Part shown: positions 1 through 7,277 of the stretch, in pieces
Layout of the letters: each line of letters starts with the position of its first letter
How positions within the stretch are numbered: position 1 is the stretch's first letter
Assembly (NCBI RefSeq): GCF_007858185.1
Contig: NZ_VFES01000001.1
Coordinates: forward strand, 124,001-188,000
Source of the DNA: Pseudomonas grimontii
Lineage (GTDB): Bacteria > Pseudomonadota > Gammaproteobacteria > Pseudomonadales > Pseudomonadaceae
Direction: 5' to 3'
DNA: 64,000 nucleotides
The notes under the pieces: generated by a model
Databases searched by the model: none
The model's input: the letters and a program-made list of their open reading frames with translations, nothing else
Told to the model about the DNA's origin: nothing
Position numbers and translations under genes: made by a program

Positions 1-1034
1 TGCAGATCCCGATGCTGAAAGTGGCGGTGCTGGACAAGAGCTTTTTCAGTCGGCCCGGCCACCCGGCTCGGCGCCTGTTAAATGAAATCGCTACGACAGC
101 CATGGGCTGGAGCCCCGTCGATGACTTCCAGCGCGACAGCCTGTACCTGCGCATAGAGCAGGTGGTTCAGCGGTTGCTGAATGAGTTTGTGGAAGACCCG
201 GCGATTTTTTCCCAATTGCTTACCGAATTCACTGCGTTCACCGCCGATGAGCGTCGGCGCAGCGCGCTGCTTGAGCAGCATACCCGCGATGCTGAAGAAG
301 GGCGCGTGCGCACGGAAGCGGCGCGTGCGCGGGTGGCCGAGGTACTGAATCGGCGGATGCTGGGCAAGGTTTTGCCGCAGGCGGTGGTGCAGTTCCTGCA
401 ACAGGCCTGGAGCCAGGTGCTGTTGCTGGCCAGCCTCAAGCACGGCGAGCAGTCGGTGCAATGGCAAGCAGCGCTGCGCACCATGGATGAGCTGATCTGG
501 AGTGTCAGCCTGCAGGCAGACACTGAAGCCGGGGTGCACTTGTTGGAGCAGTTGCCGGGGTTGCTCAAGGCACTGCGTGACGGGTTGACCAGCGCTGCAT
601 TCGACCCCTTCAGCACGCGTGATTTTTTTGTTCGCTTGCAGACCCTTCACGTCCAGCCGCCCGAGGGTGGCGATGGATGGCTCGAAGTGCGTGAGCCCTT
701 TGTGTTCAACACACTGCCGCTCGATTCGGTCGAGGGCCTGCCGGAGGATGATCCGGACCTGCTCAAGGTGCACCAACTGCGAGTCGGCGACTGGTTCGTG
801 TTCCAGCAGGGCCAGGCAGGCACCCTGCGGTGCAAGCTGACGGCGATCATGGTACCGACCAATACCTATATTTTTGTCGGCCGCACGGGGCTTAAAGTCC
901 TGGAGAAGAGCGCCGGCCAACTGGCGATGGCATTCAAGCGTGGCGCGCTGCATAGCCTGGACGATGAACCGCTGTTCGAGCGGGCGCTGGCGGCGGTGGT
1001 GGGTAAGCTGCGTCAACTCAATCGCGGCAAGTGA
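1..1034 (+). CDS. DUF1631 family protein, C-terminal part (cut by window edge)
   Basis: The frame is already open at the window edge, so this is only the last ~344 codons of a longer gene; the ATG at 12 is internal. The visible part begins with a VLDKSFF...HPARRLLN stretch typical of DUF1631 proteins, which are usually about 700-800 residues. The middle is rich in charged helices, and the end resembles a PilZ-like beta domain (LRVGDWFVF, TNTYIFVGRTG), a fold that often binds cyclic-di-GMP. Position just upstream of ampD-ampE matches the DUF1631 gene in P. aeruginosa. The biochemical role is unknown. Confidence 0.8.
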   Translation, partial: QIPMLKVAVLDKSFFSRPGHPARRLLNEIATTAMGWSPVDDFQRDSLYLRIEQVVQRLLNEFVEDPAIFSQLLTEFTAFTADERRRSALLEQHTRDAEEGRVRTEAARARVAEVLNRRMLGKVLPQAVVQFLQQAWSQVLLLASLKHGEQSVQWQAALRTMDELIWSVSLQADTEAGVHLLEQLPGLLKALRDGLTSAAFDPFSTRDFFVRLQTLHVQPPEGGDGWLEVREPFVFNTLPLDSVEGLPEDDPDLLKVHQLRVGDWFVFQQGQAGTLRCKLTAIMVPTNTYIFVGRTGLKVLEKSAGQLAMAFKRGALHSLDDEPLFERALAAVVGKLRQLNRGK

Positions 1035-1095
1035 TCGCAACCACGGGGTCGAACGCGGCATACTGGTCACACTTAGTCACGTTCAAGGATCCTGT

Positions 1096-1659
1096 ATGCA
1101 GTTGGACCCCGCCAGTGGTTGGTGCCAGGGCATTCGCCATTGCCCTTCACCCAACTTCAACGAGCGCCCGACAGGCGAAATCTCACTGTTGGTGGTGCAT
1201 AACATCAGCCTGCCACCCGCGCAGTTCGCGACTGGAAAAGTGCAGGAGTTTTTTCAGAACCGCCTGGACGTCACGGAACATCCTTACTTTGAAGGGATTG
1301 CCGACCTACGGGTGTCTGCGCATTTTCTGATTGAGCGTGACGGCACGGTGACGCAATTTGTGTCCTGTATCGACCGGGCCTGGCATGCCGGGGTCTCGTG
1401 CTTCGAAGGGCGTGAGACGTGCAATGACTTTTCCCTGGGGATAGAGCTTGAGGGCACGGATGATTTGCCGTTCACCACCCCCCAGTATGTGTCGCTGATC
1501 GACCTGACCCGTCAGTTGCTGGCAGCCTATCCAGGTATTACGCCGCAGCGTATTTGTGGCCATAGCGACATCGCTCCGGGGCGCAAGACCGATCCCGGCC
1601 CCGCTTTTGATTGGACGCGCTTTCGCAGCGCCCTGCAGGATGGAGGACATGCACGATGA
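1096..1659 (+). CDS. ampD: 1,6-anhydro-N-acetylmuramyl-L-alanine amidase AmpD
   Basis: This is a 187-residue zinc amidase of the N-acetylmuramoyl-L-alanine amidase type 2 family. It removes the stem peptide from anhydro-muropeptides in the cytoplasm during wall recycling, which keeps the AmpR activator ligand low and ampC silent. Expected zinc ligands are visible: His in LVVHNIS (about residue 35) and the C-terminal GHSDIAPGRKTDPGP, which supplies the second His and the Asp. The start at 1096 gives MQLDPASGWCQG, the normal AmpD N-terminus; the longer open frame upstream overlaps the previous gene and is unlikely. The stop overlaps the ampE start (ATGA), so the two are probably coupled in translation. 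Confidence 0.95.
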   Translation: MQLDPASGWCQGIRHCPSPNFNERPTGEISLLVVHNISLPPAQFATGKVQEFFQNRLDVTEHPYFEGIADLRVSAHFLIERDGTVTQFVSCIDRAWHAGVSCFEGRETCNDFSLGIELEGTDDLPFTTPQYVSLIDLTRQLLAAYPGITPQRICGHSDIAPGRKTDPGPAFDWTRFRSALQDGGHAR

Positions 1660-2492
1660 GTTTCCTGGTGTTGGTGTTGGCGGTGTGGATCGAGAAGTTC
1701 TCGGCCATGCGCCAGAGGTTGCAGCGTGATGGTGGCTGGTTGCGCGAATTGGCCAAGTTGGAATCTAGCCCGCGTTTGGGCAAGCAGCCTTGGCTGATTC
1801 TGGCCCTGCTGGTGCTGCTGCCGGTAGCGTTGCTGGCGTTGTTGCTGCTGGTGCTGGAGCCGGTGGCCTATGGTTTGTTGGCGCTGCCGGTGCACCTGCT
1901 GGTAGTGATCTACAGCCTGGGCCGTGGCGATCTATTGGCTGGATTGGGGCCATTTCGCGATGCCTGGCGCCGTGGCGACCTGCAGGCTGCCGAACATGTG
2001 GCCGAGCGCGACCTGAAGCTGGGCGCCGACAGCGGCGAGCAACTGTTGGAGCGCGTCCAGGGCCATCTGTTGTGGCAGGCCTACCAGAGCTTTTTTGCGG
2101 TGATTTTCTGGTACTTCCTGTTGGGGCCGGTCGCCGCGCTGGCTTATCGACTCTTGGCGCTTGCCAGTGAGCATAGCCAGAACCCTCTGGTGGCTGAGCG
2201 CGCCGGGCAACTGCGTCACGCGTTTGACTGGTTGCCGGTGCGCTTGCTGGCGGCCAGTTTTGCGCTGGTGGGCAACTTCGTCGCGGTCAGCCGGGTAATG
2301 CTTCACGAGCTGCTGAGCTGGGACATCAGCGCCGCGCAACTGGTGGAGAAAGTCGGCCTGGTCGCCGCTGAAATCCCGCCTCCGGCCGTGGGTGCCGACG
2401 GCATCAATAGCCTGGATCGCCTGTGGGAACTGCTGCTGCGTGCGGCGGTGCTGTGGTATGCCGGGTTCGCCATCTGGACGGTGTTGCCCTGA
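1656..2492 (+). CDS. ampE: AmpE inner-membrane regulatory protein
   Basis: A 278-residue integral membrane protein translated from an ATG that overlaps the ampD stop codon. It begins MSFLVLVLAVWIEKF and has several hydrophobic stretches, including a Leu/Val-rich double segment around residues 45-85 and a final segment ending in the inner membrane (VLWYAGFAIWTVLP). AmpE is the usual partner of AmpD in beta-lactamase regulation; it has been proposed to act as a sensory membrane component, but its reaction is not established. Gene order and length both fit AmpE. Confidence 0.92.
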   Translation: MSFLVLVLAVWIEKFSAMRQRLQRDGGWLRELAKLESSPRLGKQPWLILALLVLLPVALLALLLLVLEPVAYGLLALPVHLLVVIYSLGRGDLLAGLGPFRDAWRRGDLQAAEHVAERDLKLGADSGEQLLERVQGHLLWQAYQSFFAVIFWYFLLGPVAALAYRLLALASEHSQNPLVAERAGQLRHAFDWLPVRLLAASFALVGNFVAVSRVMLHELLSWDISAAQLVEKVGLVAAEIPPPAVGADGINSLDRLWELLLRAAVLWYAGFAIWTVLP

Positions 2493-2673
2493 TTGCTCTG
2501 ATAAGCGGGCTTGTCCCGCGCCGGGCTGCCCAGCAGCCCCCTGCAATCTTGGCTCGTTAACTTTACGTTACAAAACTCCCTTTCAAATTGAGCTATACAG
2601 ACAGAGCGCCAAATAGTGGCTTTCTGCCGCCGCCCTGCGCCTCAATAAAAATAAAAGAAAGGGGAGGTCACCT

Positions 2674-4704
2674 GTGAAGAGCTTGCTCTATCCCGCCGTC
2701 GCGCTGATGAACCGTCTTAGCTTCGGCATGAAGTTCAGCCTGATCAGCGTGCTGTTCCTGCTGCCGATGCTGGCCACCAACTATTACCTGGTGCGTGATT
2801 CCTGGCGCGAGTTCCAGGGCACCCGTGTCGAGCTGCAAAGCCTGGATTTGCTCGGCAGCAGCCTGGTGCTGCGCCGTGACTTGGAAACCCTCAATAACCA
2901 GGTGCAGATCAACGCAACCCTCGGCCAGTCGGGGAAGGCTGCTGACCTTGAGGGCAAGATCAGCGCCTTGGAGCAGAGCGTGCTCGCCCGTCTGCAAAGC
3001 CTCAACCCGATGGCTACCGAGCCTGACCAAATCGCGGCCTTTGAAGGTAAGCGCGACGAACTGATCGCGGCCTTCCAGGCCCAGCAACAGGAAAGCTCGC
3101 TGCAAAGCAAAAGTGCGTTGATCGGCAAGTTGCTCAACAAGGCACAGATGCTCAGCCAGATCATTGCCAGCCAGTCCGGCTTGAGCCGCGACCCCCAGAG
3201 TGACTTGCGCCAGCTCAGCGAACTGATCACCAGCGTCACCCCGCAAGTCACCCAGATCTTGGGGGAGGGCCGGGCGATGGGCGCCTATTCCCTTGGCCAG
3301 GGTTTTCTCAATTCATCTTCCAGTACCCGCTTCGACGAACTGCTGCAACAGTTGGAAAAGCTCCAGGCCGAATACGGCTTGAAATTGCAGGACGCCCTGG
3401 GCGCCAGCAAAGCCGCTCACGCGGCACTCGACAGCCCGGCCAAGGCCAGCAATGCCAGCCTCAAGCAGGGCAGTGAGCTGTTTGAAGAACAGGTGGTGAT
3501 GGCCGAAACCCTTGACGCACCCTGGCAGGGTTTCTATGACAGCGTCAGCCAATTGATGGACCACACCTATCAGCTCGATGACGCCACCCTGACGTTTCTC
3601 GGGCAGCAGCTGGAGCAGCGCCTGGCGCAGAACCGTACGCACATGGTGCTGCTGGTCTCGGCGCTGACGGCGGTGTTTTTGCTGATCTTCTATCTGTATG
3701 CGGGGTTCTACGCGTCTACGCGCACCACGTTGCGGCGCCTGGGGGCGATGATGGACAAGGTGGCTGCCGGCGACATGACCGTTACCTTTGTCGCCCACAG
3801 CCGCGATGAGTTGGGCGATTTGGGCCAGGTGTTCAACGGCACCGTGGCGAAGATCCATGATTTGATCGAGCGCGTGGGGCACACCGTCAGCCAGGTCGAA
3901 TTGCAGGCCGGCCAAGTGGAAACCGTCTCGGCCCGGAGCAATGAGGCGGTCTCAGGCCAGCGCATGCAGATTGAGCAGGTGGCGACGGCCATGAACCAAA
4001 TGTCGTCCACCGCCCAGGAAGTGGCGCGCAGTGCCGCGGCGGCGGTCAGCAGTGCCCACAGCGTCAACGATGAAACCGTCAACGGTCGCGGCTTGGTGCA
4101 ATCCCAGCAGGGCAGCATTGCGCGGCTGGCCTCTGAGATCGACCAGTCGGTAAGGGTGATCAACCAGTTAGCTACCGACAGCCAGTCCATCAGCGGCGTC
4201 CTGGAGGTGATCAAAAGCATCGCCGAGCAAACCAACCTGCTGGCACTCAATGCTGCCATCGAGGCCGCACGGGCCGGTGAGCAGGGGCGCGGCTTTGCCG
4301 TGGTGGCCGACGAGGTGAGAACCCTGGCCCGGCGTACCCAGCATTCCACCGAAGAAATCGAACAAATGATCAGCCGCCTGCACAGTGGCGTGGCAGCGGC
4401 CGTGAAGGCCATGGGCACCAGCCATGAAATGGCCAACGGTACCGTGGAGCAGTCGGATAAGGTCCAGCAGGCCCTGGAAAATATCCTCGGTGCCGTCGGC
4501 ATGATCGTCGACCAGAATCAGCAGATCGCTACGGCTGTGGAGCAGCAGACCGCCGTGGCCCACGACATCGACCAGAATATCGTCGAAATCAATCGTGCCG
4601 GCGAACATGCTGCCCAAGGTGCGCATCAGACTGAAGCGGCGAGCCGGCAGCTATCGATCCAGGTGATTGAATTGAAGCAACTGATCGGGGCCTTTCGTGT
4701 GTAA
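2674..4704 (+). CDS. Methyl-accepting chemotaxis protein
   Basis: A 676-residue chemoreceptor starting at a GTG preceded by a strong AGGGGAGG ribosome site. A first membrane helix lies near residues 20-41, followed by a periplasmic sensing region of roughly 280 residues rich in Gln, Leu and Ser helices. A second membrane helix is near 322-345, then a HAMP domain (RRLGAMMDKVAAGDMTV). The cytoplasmic signalling tip is plain around residues 511-556: SIAEQTNLLALNAAIEAARAG, then GFAVVADEVRTLARR. The tip would couple to CheA and CheW. The ligand cannot be read from sequence. A chemoreceptor occupies the same place after ampE in P. aeruginosa. There is no C-terminal CheR-binding pentapeptide. Confidence 0.9.
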   Translation: MKSLLYPAVALMNRLSFGMKFSLISVLFLLPMLATNYYLVRDSWREFQGTRVELQSLDLLGSSLVLRRDLETLNNQVQINATLGQSGKAADLEGKISALEQSVLARLQSLNPMATEPDQIAAFEGKRDELIAAFQAQQQESSLQSKSALIGKLLNKAQMLSQIIASQSGLSRDPQSDLRQLSELITSVTPQVTQILGEGRAMGAYSLGQGFLNSSSSTRFDELLQQLEKLQAEYGLKLQDALGASKAAHAALDSPAKASNASLKQGSELFEEQVVMAETLDAPWQGFYDSVSQLMDHTYQLDDATLTFLGQQLEQRLAQNRTHMVLLVSALTAVFLLIFYLYAGFYASTRTTLRRLGAMMDKVAAGDMTVTFVAHSRDELGDLGQVFNGTVAKIHDLIERVGHTVSQVELQAGQVETVSARSNEAVSGQRMQIEQVATAMNQMSSTAQEVARSAAAAVSSAHSVNDETVNGRGLVQSQQGSIARLASEIDQSVRVINQLATDSQSISGVLEVIKSIAEQTNLLALNAAIEAARAGEQGRGFAVVADEVRTLARRTQHSTEEIEQMISRLHSGVAAAVKAMGTSHEMANGTVEQSDKVQQALENILGAVGMIVDQNQQIATAVEQQTAVAHDIDQNIVEINRAGEHAAQGAHQTEAASRQLSIQVIELKQLIGAFRV

Positions 4705-4830
4705 GACAGTGGCGTAGGATTGGTCTTCTATCGATGTAGTGCCTGTCTTGAATTCCCGGAGTGCCTTTTTTGCGCGCGTGAATAAGTGAAAATTTGTTTC
4801 ACTCAATTCAGGTCCAGGGGAGGCACGACG

Positions 4831-5262
4831 ATGACCACTGCAGTCGGCATCAAGGGGCACTGCGCCCATTGCGACATCACGTTTGAACTCAAGCCTTGGC
4901 AGTTGAATGCCATCGCCATCGAAGAACCCTTTGATTGCCCGTATTGCCAGCACGTCCTGGAGTTGAACTGCCCCCGGCAGTTGCGCCATTTCAAGGCGCT
5001 GGACCACTGGGCACTGGTACGCCCGAGCATGGCCGTGCTGACCTGCGTGGTGTTGATCGTGGCGCTGGTGGCGGAGTGGGTGGGCCTGATCAGTGTGGTC
5101 GGGCAACTCAATGTGTCACTGGTGGTGCTGCTGGTGCATTTTCTGGTGTTGCGCTATGCCCGTCATCGGCAGCGAATGACCTTGAACCTGCAAGCGGTTA
5201 CCCCGGCACTACCAATTGAACAGCTCGCACGCATTGCGTGTACTCGCCTCGGCCAGCAATAG
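4831..5262 (+). CDS. Small zinc-ribbon membrane protein of unknown function
   Basis: A 143-residue protein not recognised as a named family. Two CxxC pairs, CAHC near residue 11 and CPYC near residue 36, form a classic zinc-ribbon knuckle. Two hydrophobic segments follow (around 65-85 and 90-110), so the ribbon probably lies in the cytoplasm and is tethered to the inner membrane. The ATG at 4831 is preferred over the upstream GTG at 4786 because AGGGGAGGC sits just before it. Its last 54 bases overlap the 3' end of the convergent tatD gene. The ribbon could bind nucleic acid or another protein, but nothing shows which. Confidence 0.75.
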   Translation: MTTAVGIKGHCAHCDITFELKPWQLNAIAIEEPFDCPYCQHVLELNCPRQLRHFKALDHWALVRPSMAVLTCVVLIVALVAEWVGLISVVGQLNVSLVVLLVHFLVLRYARHRQRMTLNLQAVTPALPIEQLARIACTRLGQQ

Positions 5263-5985
5263 AGGGCTGGTGCCCATGCGCTCGGCCAGGGCGGTGCAGA
5301 TCGCCGGCAGGTGCGCCGGGCTATTGCGCTGGCCCGGGTACATGGCCGGCGCCATGTCGGGGGCGTCGGTTTCCAGCACCACCGCGCTCAGCGGCAGTTG
5401 TGCCAGCACCTTGTGCATACGCAGGGCCTGGGGCCATGTGGCTGCGCCGCCCAGGCCGAGCTTGAACCCCAGCTTGATGTATTCGTGGGCTTCTTCCCGG
5501 CTGCCGGCAAACGCGTGGATGATACCGCCCCGTGGCAGGCGGATGCGTTTGAGCGTGGCGATTACGGCAGCGTGGCTACGGCGTACGTGCAGCAGCGTCG
5601 GTAGTTGGAAGTCCACCGCCAATTTGAGTTGGGCCTCGAACAGGCTTTGCTGGCGCTCGCGATCCAGTTGTTCAAGAAAGTAATCCAGGCCGATTTCACC
5701 CACCGCGCAGAGCTGTCGATGGCCGTGCAGGCGCGTCAGCCAGTCGCCCAACTCCGTCAGGTCGGTGGGCTTGTGGTCATCGAGATACACCGGGTGCAGG
5801 CCAAAGGCTGCGAACAAACCCGCATCCGCCTGCACCAGATCCCACAGCCGCTGCCAATTCTGCTGATACACCCCCAACACCACCATGCGCCGCACGTCTA
5901 ATGCACGGCTGTGGGCGAGGACTTCCCGGCGATCGCTGTCGAACTCCGGGAAATCCAGGTGGGTGTGGGTGTCGATCAGCTCCAC
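5209..5985 (-). CDS. TatD family metal-dependent hydrolase/DNase
   Basis: A 258-residue TIM-barrel metallohydrolase of the TatD family. Metal-binding signatures are all present: DTHTHLD at the N-terminus, VGEIGLDY near residue 95, LHVRRSH, IIHAFAGS, and LETDAPDM near the C-terminus. E. coli TatD-type proteins act as magnesium-dependent 3'-5' exonucleases on single-stranded DNA or RNA. The gene ends inside the 3' part of the convergent zinc-ribbon gene and is two bases from the stop of fruR, so tatD and fruR are probably co-transcribed on the reverse strand with fruR first. The position next to fruR is conserved in Pseudomonas as I recall it. Which of the several TatD paralogues this is cannot be decided. 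Confidence 0.9.
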   Translation of the reverse strand: MELIDTHTHLDFPEFDSDRREVLAHSRALDVRRMVVLGVYQQNWQRLWDLVQADAGLFAAFGLHPVYLDDHKPTDLTELGDWLTRLHGHRQLCAVGEIGLDYFLEQLDRERQQSLFEAQLKLAVDFQLPTLLHVRRSHAAVIATLKRIRLPRGGIIHAFAGSREEAHEYIKLGFKLGLGGAATWPQALRMHKVLAQLPLSAVVLETDAPDMAPAMYPGQRNSPAHLPAICTALAERMGTSPLLLAEASTRNACELFNW

Positions 5986-5987
5986 GC

Positions 5988-6983
5988 TCAGGCCTCGTGG
6001 ATACGCTGCTTGAAGGTCCGGCCGATGGCGTGCACGCCCGGTTGGTACTGCTCTTCTTCAATGGCTGCCAGGGCCAGGCGCAGGGCGGTGTCGGCAATCA
6101 GCTGATGTTGCTGGGCCATTGCGTTGACCGGCAGCGGTAGAAAGTCCAGCAACTGGGTGTCACCAAAGGTGCCCAGGCGCAGCGGTCGCGACTTGAGCGG
6201 GAAGTCATGCAGTGCGTCGAACACGCCTTGCAGCAACACGTAGGAAGTGGTCACCAGTGCGTCAGGCAGGTGCCCCAGTTGATGTAGAAGTTGCACCATC
6301 AACTGTCGGCCGCAGTCACGGCTGAAGGCTTCGCCGTGTTCGACGATCACCTCACCAGTGAAGCCTTGCAGCGCTTCACGGAAACCGGCGGCGCGCTCCT
6401 GGCTGATACTCAGCTCGGGCCGCGCGCCGATCAGCACGATCTGCTTGGGCAAGGGCTGCAGCAGGCTGCTGGTCAGCTGCTGGCAGGCCTGACGGTCGTC
6501 GCTGACCACCGAGCAGAAGTGTTCCGGCTCCATCACCCGGTCGATGGCGATCACCGGCAAGCCCTTTGCTTGCAGCTCACGGTAGCTGTCGTCACCGGCG
6601 GGCAGGCAGCTGGCCACGAACAACGCATCGCAGCGGCGAGCGCGGAACAGTTGCAGCAATTGACGCTCGCTGCCGGCCTCGTCGTCGGAACTGGCAATCA
6701 GCAATTGATAGCCGCGCGCGCGCGCGCCTTGTTCCAATAGCTTGGCGATCCGTGCGTAACTGGGGTTTTCCAGGTCGGGCAGGATAAAGCCCAAGGTGCG
6801 CGTGTGCCGGCTGCGCAGCCCGGCGGCCTGGGGGTTGGGCGTGAAGCCATGGGCTTCAACCACGGCACGCACCCGCTCGACGGTAGCGTTGCTGATGCGT
6901 TGCTGTTCGGCTTTGCCATTGATGACATAGCTGGCGGTGGTCACGGACACACCGGCGAGACGCGCGATATCACTGAGTTTCAA
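5988..6983 (-). CDS. fruR: Fructose operon regulator FruR/Cra (LacI family)
   Basis: A LacI-family regulator with an N-terminal helix-turn-helix (KLSDIARLAGVSVTTASYV), a hinge region and a periplasmic-binding-like effector domain. In Pseudomonas FruR represses or modulates fruBKA, and fructose-1-phosphate releases it from DNA. I chose the TTG at 6983, which gives 331 residues and the usual KLSDIAR N-terminus, and which has AAGGAA about nine bases upstream. An in-frame GTG at 7049 would add 22 residues (QESVTIGQNV...) and has no good ribosome site, although some annotations may use it. It diverges from fruB across a spacer containing a perfect FruR operator. Confidence 0.93.
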   Translation of the reverse strand: MKLSDIARLAGVSVTTASYVINGKAEQQRISNATVERVRAVVEAHGFTPNPQAAGLRSRHTRTLGFILPDLENPSYARIAKLLEQGARARGYQLLIASSDDEAGSERQLLQLFRARRCDALFVASCLPAGDDSYRELQAKGLPVIAIDRVMEPEHFCSVVSDDRQACQQLTSSLLQPLPKQIVLIGARPELSISQERAAGFREALQGFTGEVIVEHGEAFSRDCGRQLMVQLLHQLGHLPDALVTTSYVLLQGVFDALHDFPLKSRPLRLGTFGDTQLLDFLPLPVNAMAQQHQLIADTALRLALAAIEEEQYQPGVHAIGRTFKQRIHEA

Positions 6984-7128
6984 ACCGGGATTTCCTTGTT
7001 TTTTGGAGCTTGCCCCGACATTTTGTCCAATCGTAACCGATTCCTGCACACGACTATTGTCTCAGCTCAAATGCCGAGTGGTCCTTCAAGGATGCACAAT
7101 TAACGCGTAATCTGCCTTAAATTCTAGA

Positions 7129-7140
7129 TTAAACGTTTCA
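7129..7140. promoter_or_regulatory. FruR/Cra operator in the fruR-fruB spacer
   Basis: The 12-base sequence TTAAACGTTTCA matches the FruR (Cra) binding site described for the P. putida fruB promoter. It lies between the divergent fruR and fruB genes, about 140 bases before the fruB start, so one site could control both directions. The rest of the 294-base spacer holds no other feature that I can support; no convincing -35/-10 pair for fruB stood out. Confidence 0.85.
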
Positions 7141-7277
7141 GCCAGCGTATTTTTACGACGTTCGCGACTGAGTGCCTACTGCCAATTGACTGCTCAGTCA
7201 GTTACTTTCGAACGCCCTTACACTGTTTTATTCAAAACAATACCTAGTGCGTCCATCGCACTAACTAGGAGAACGGC

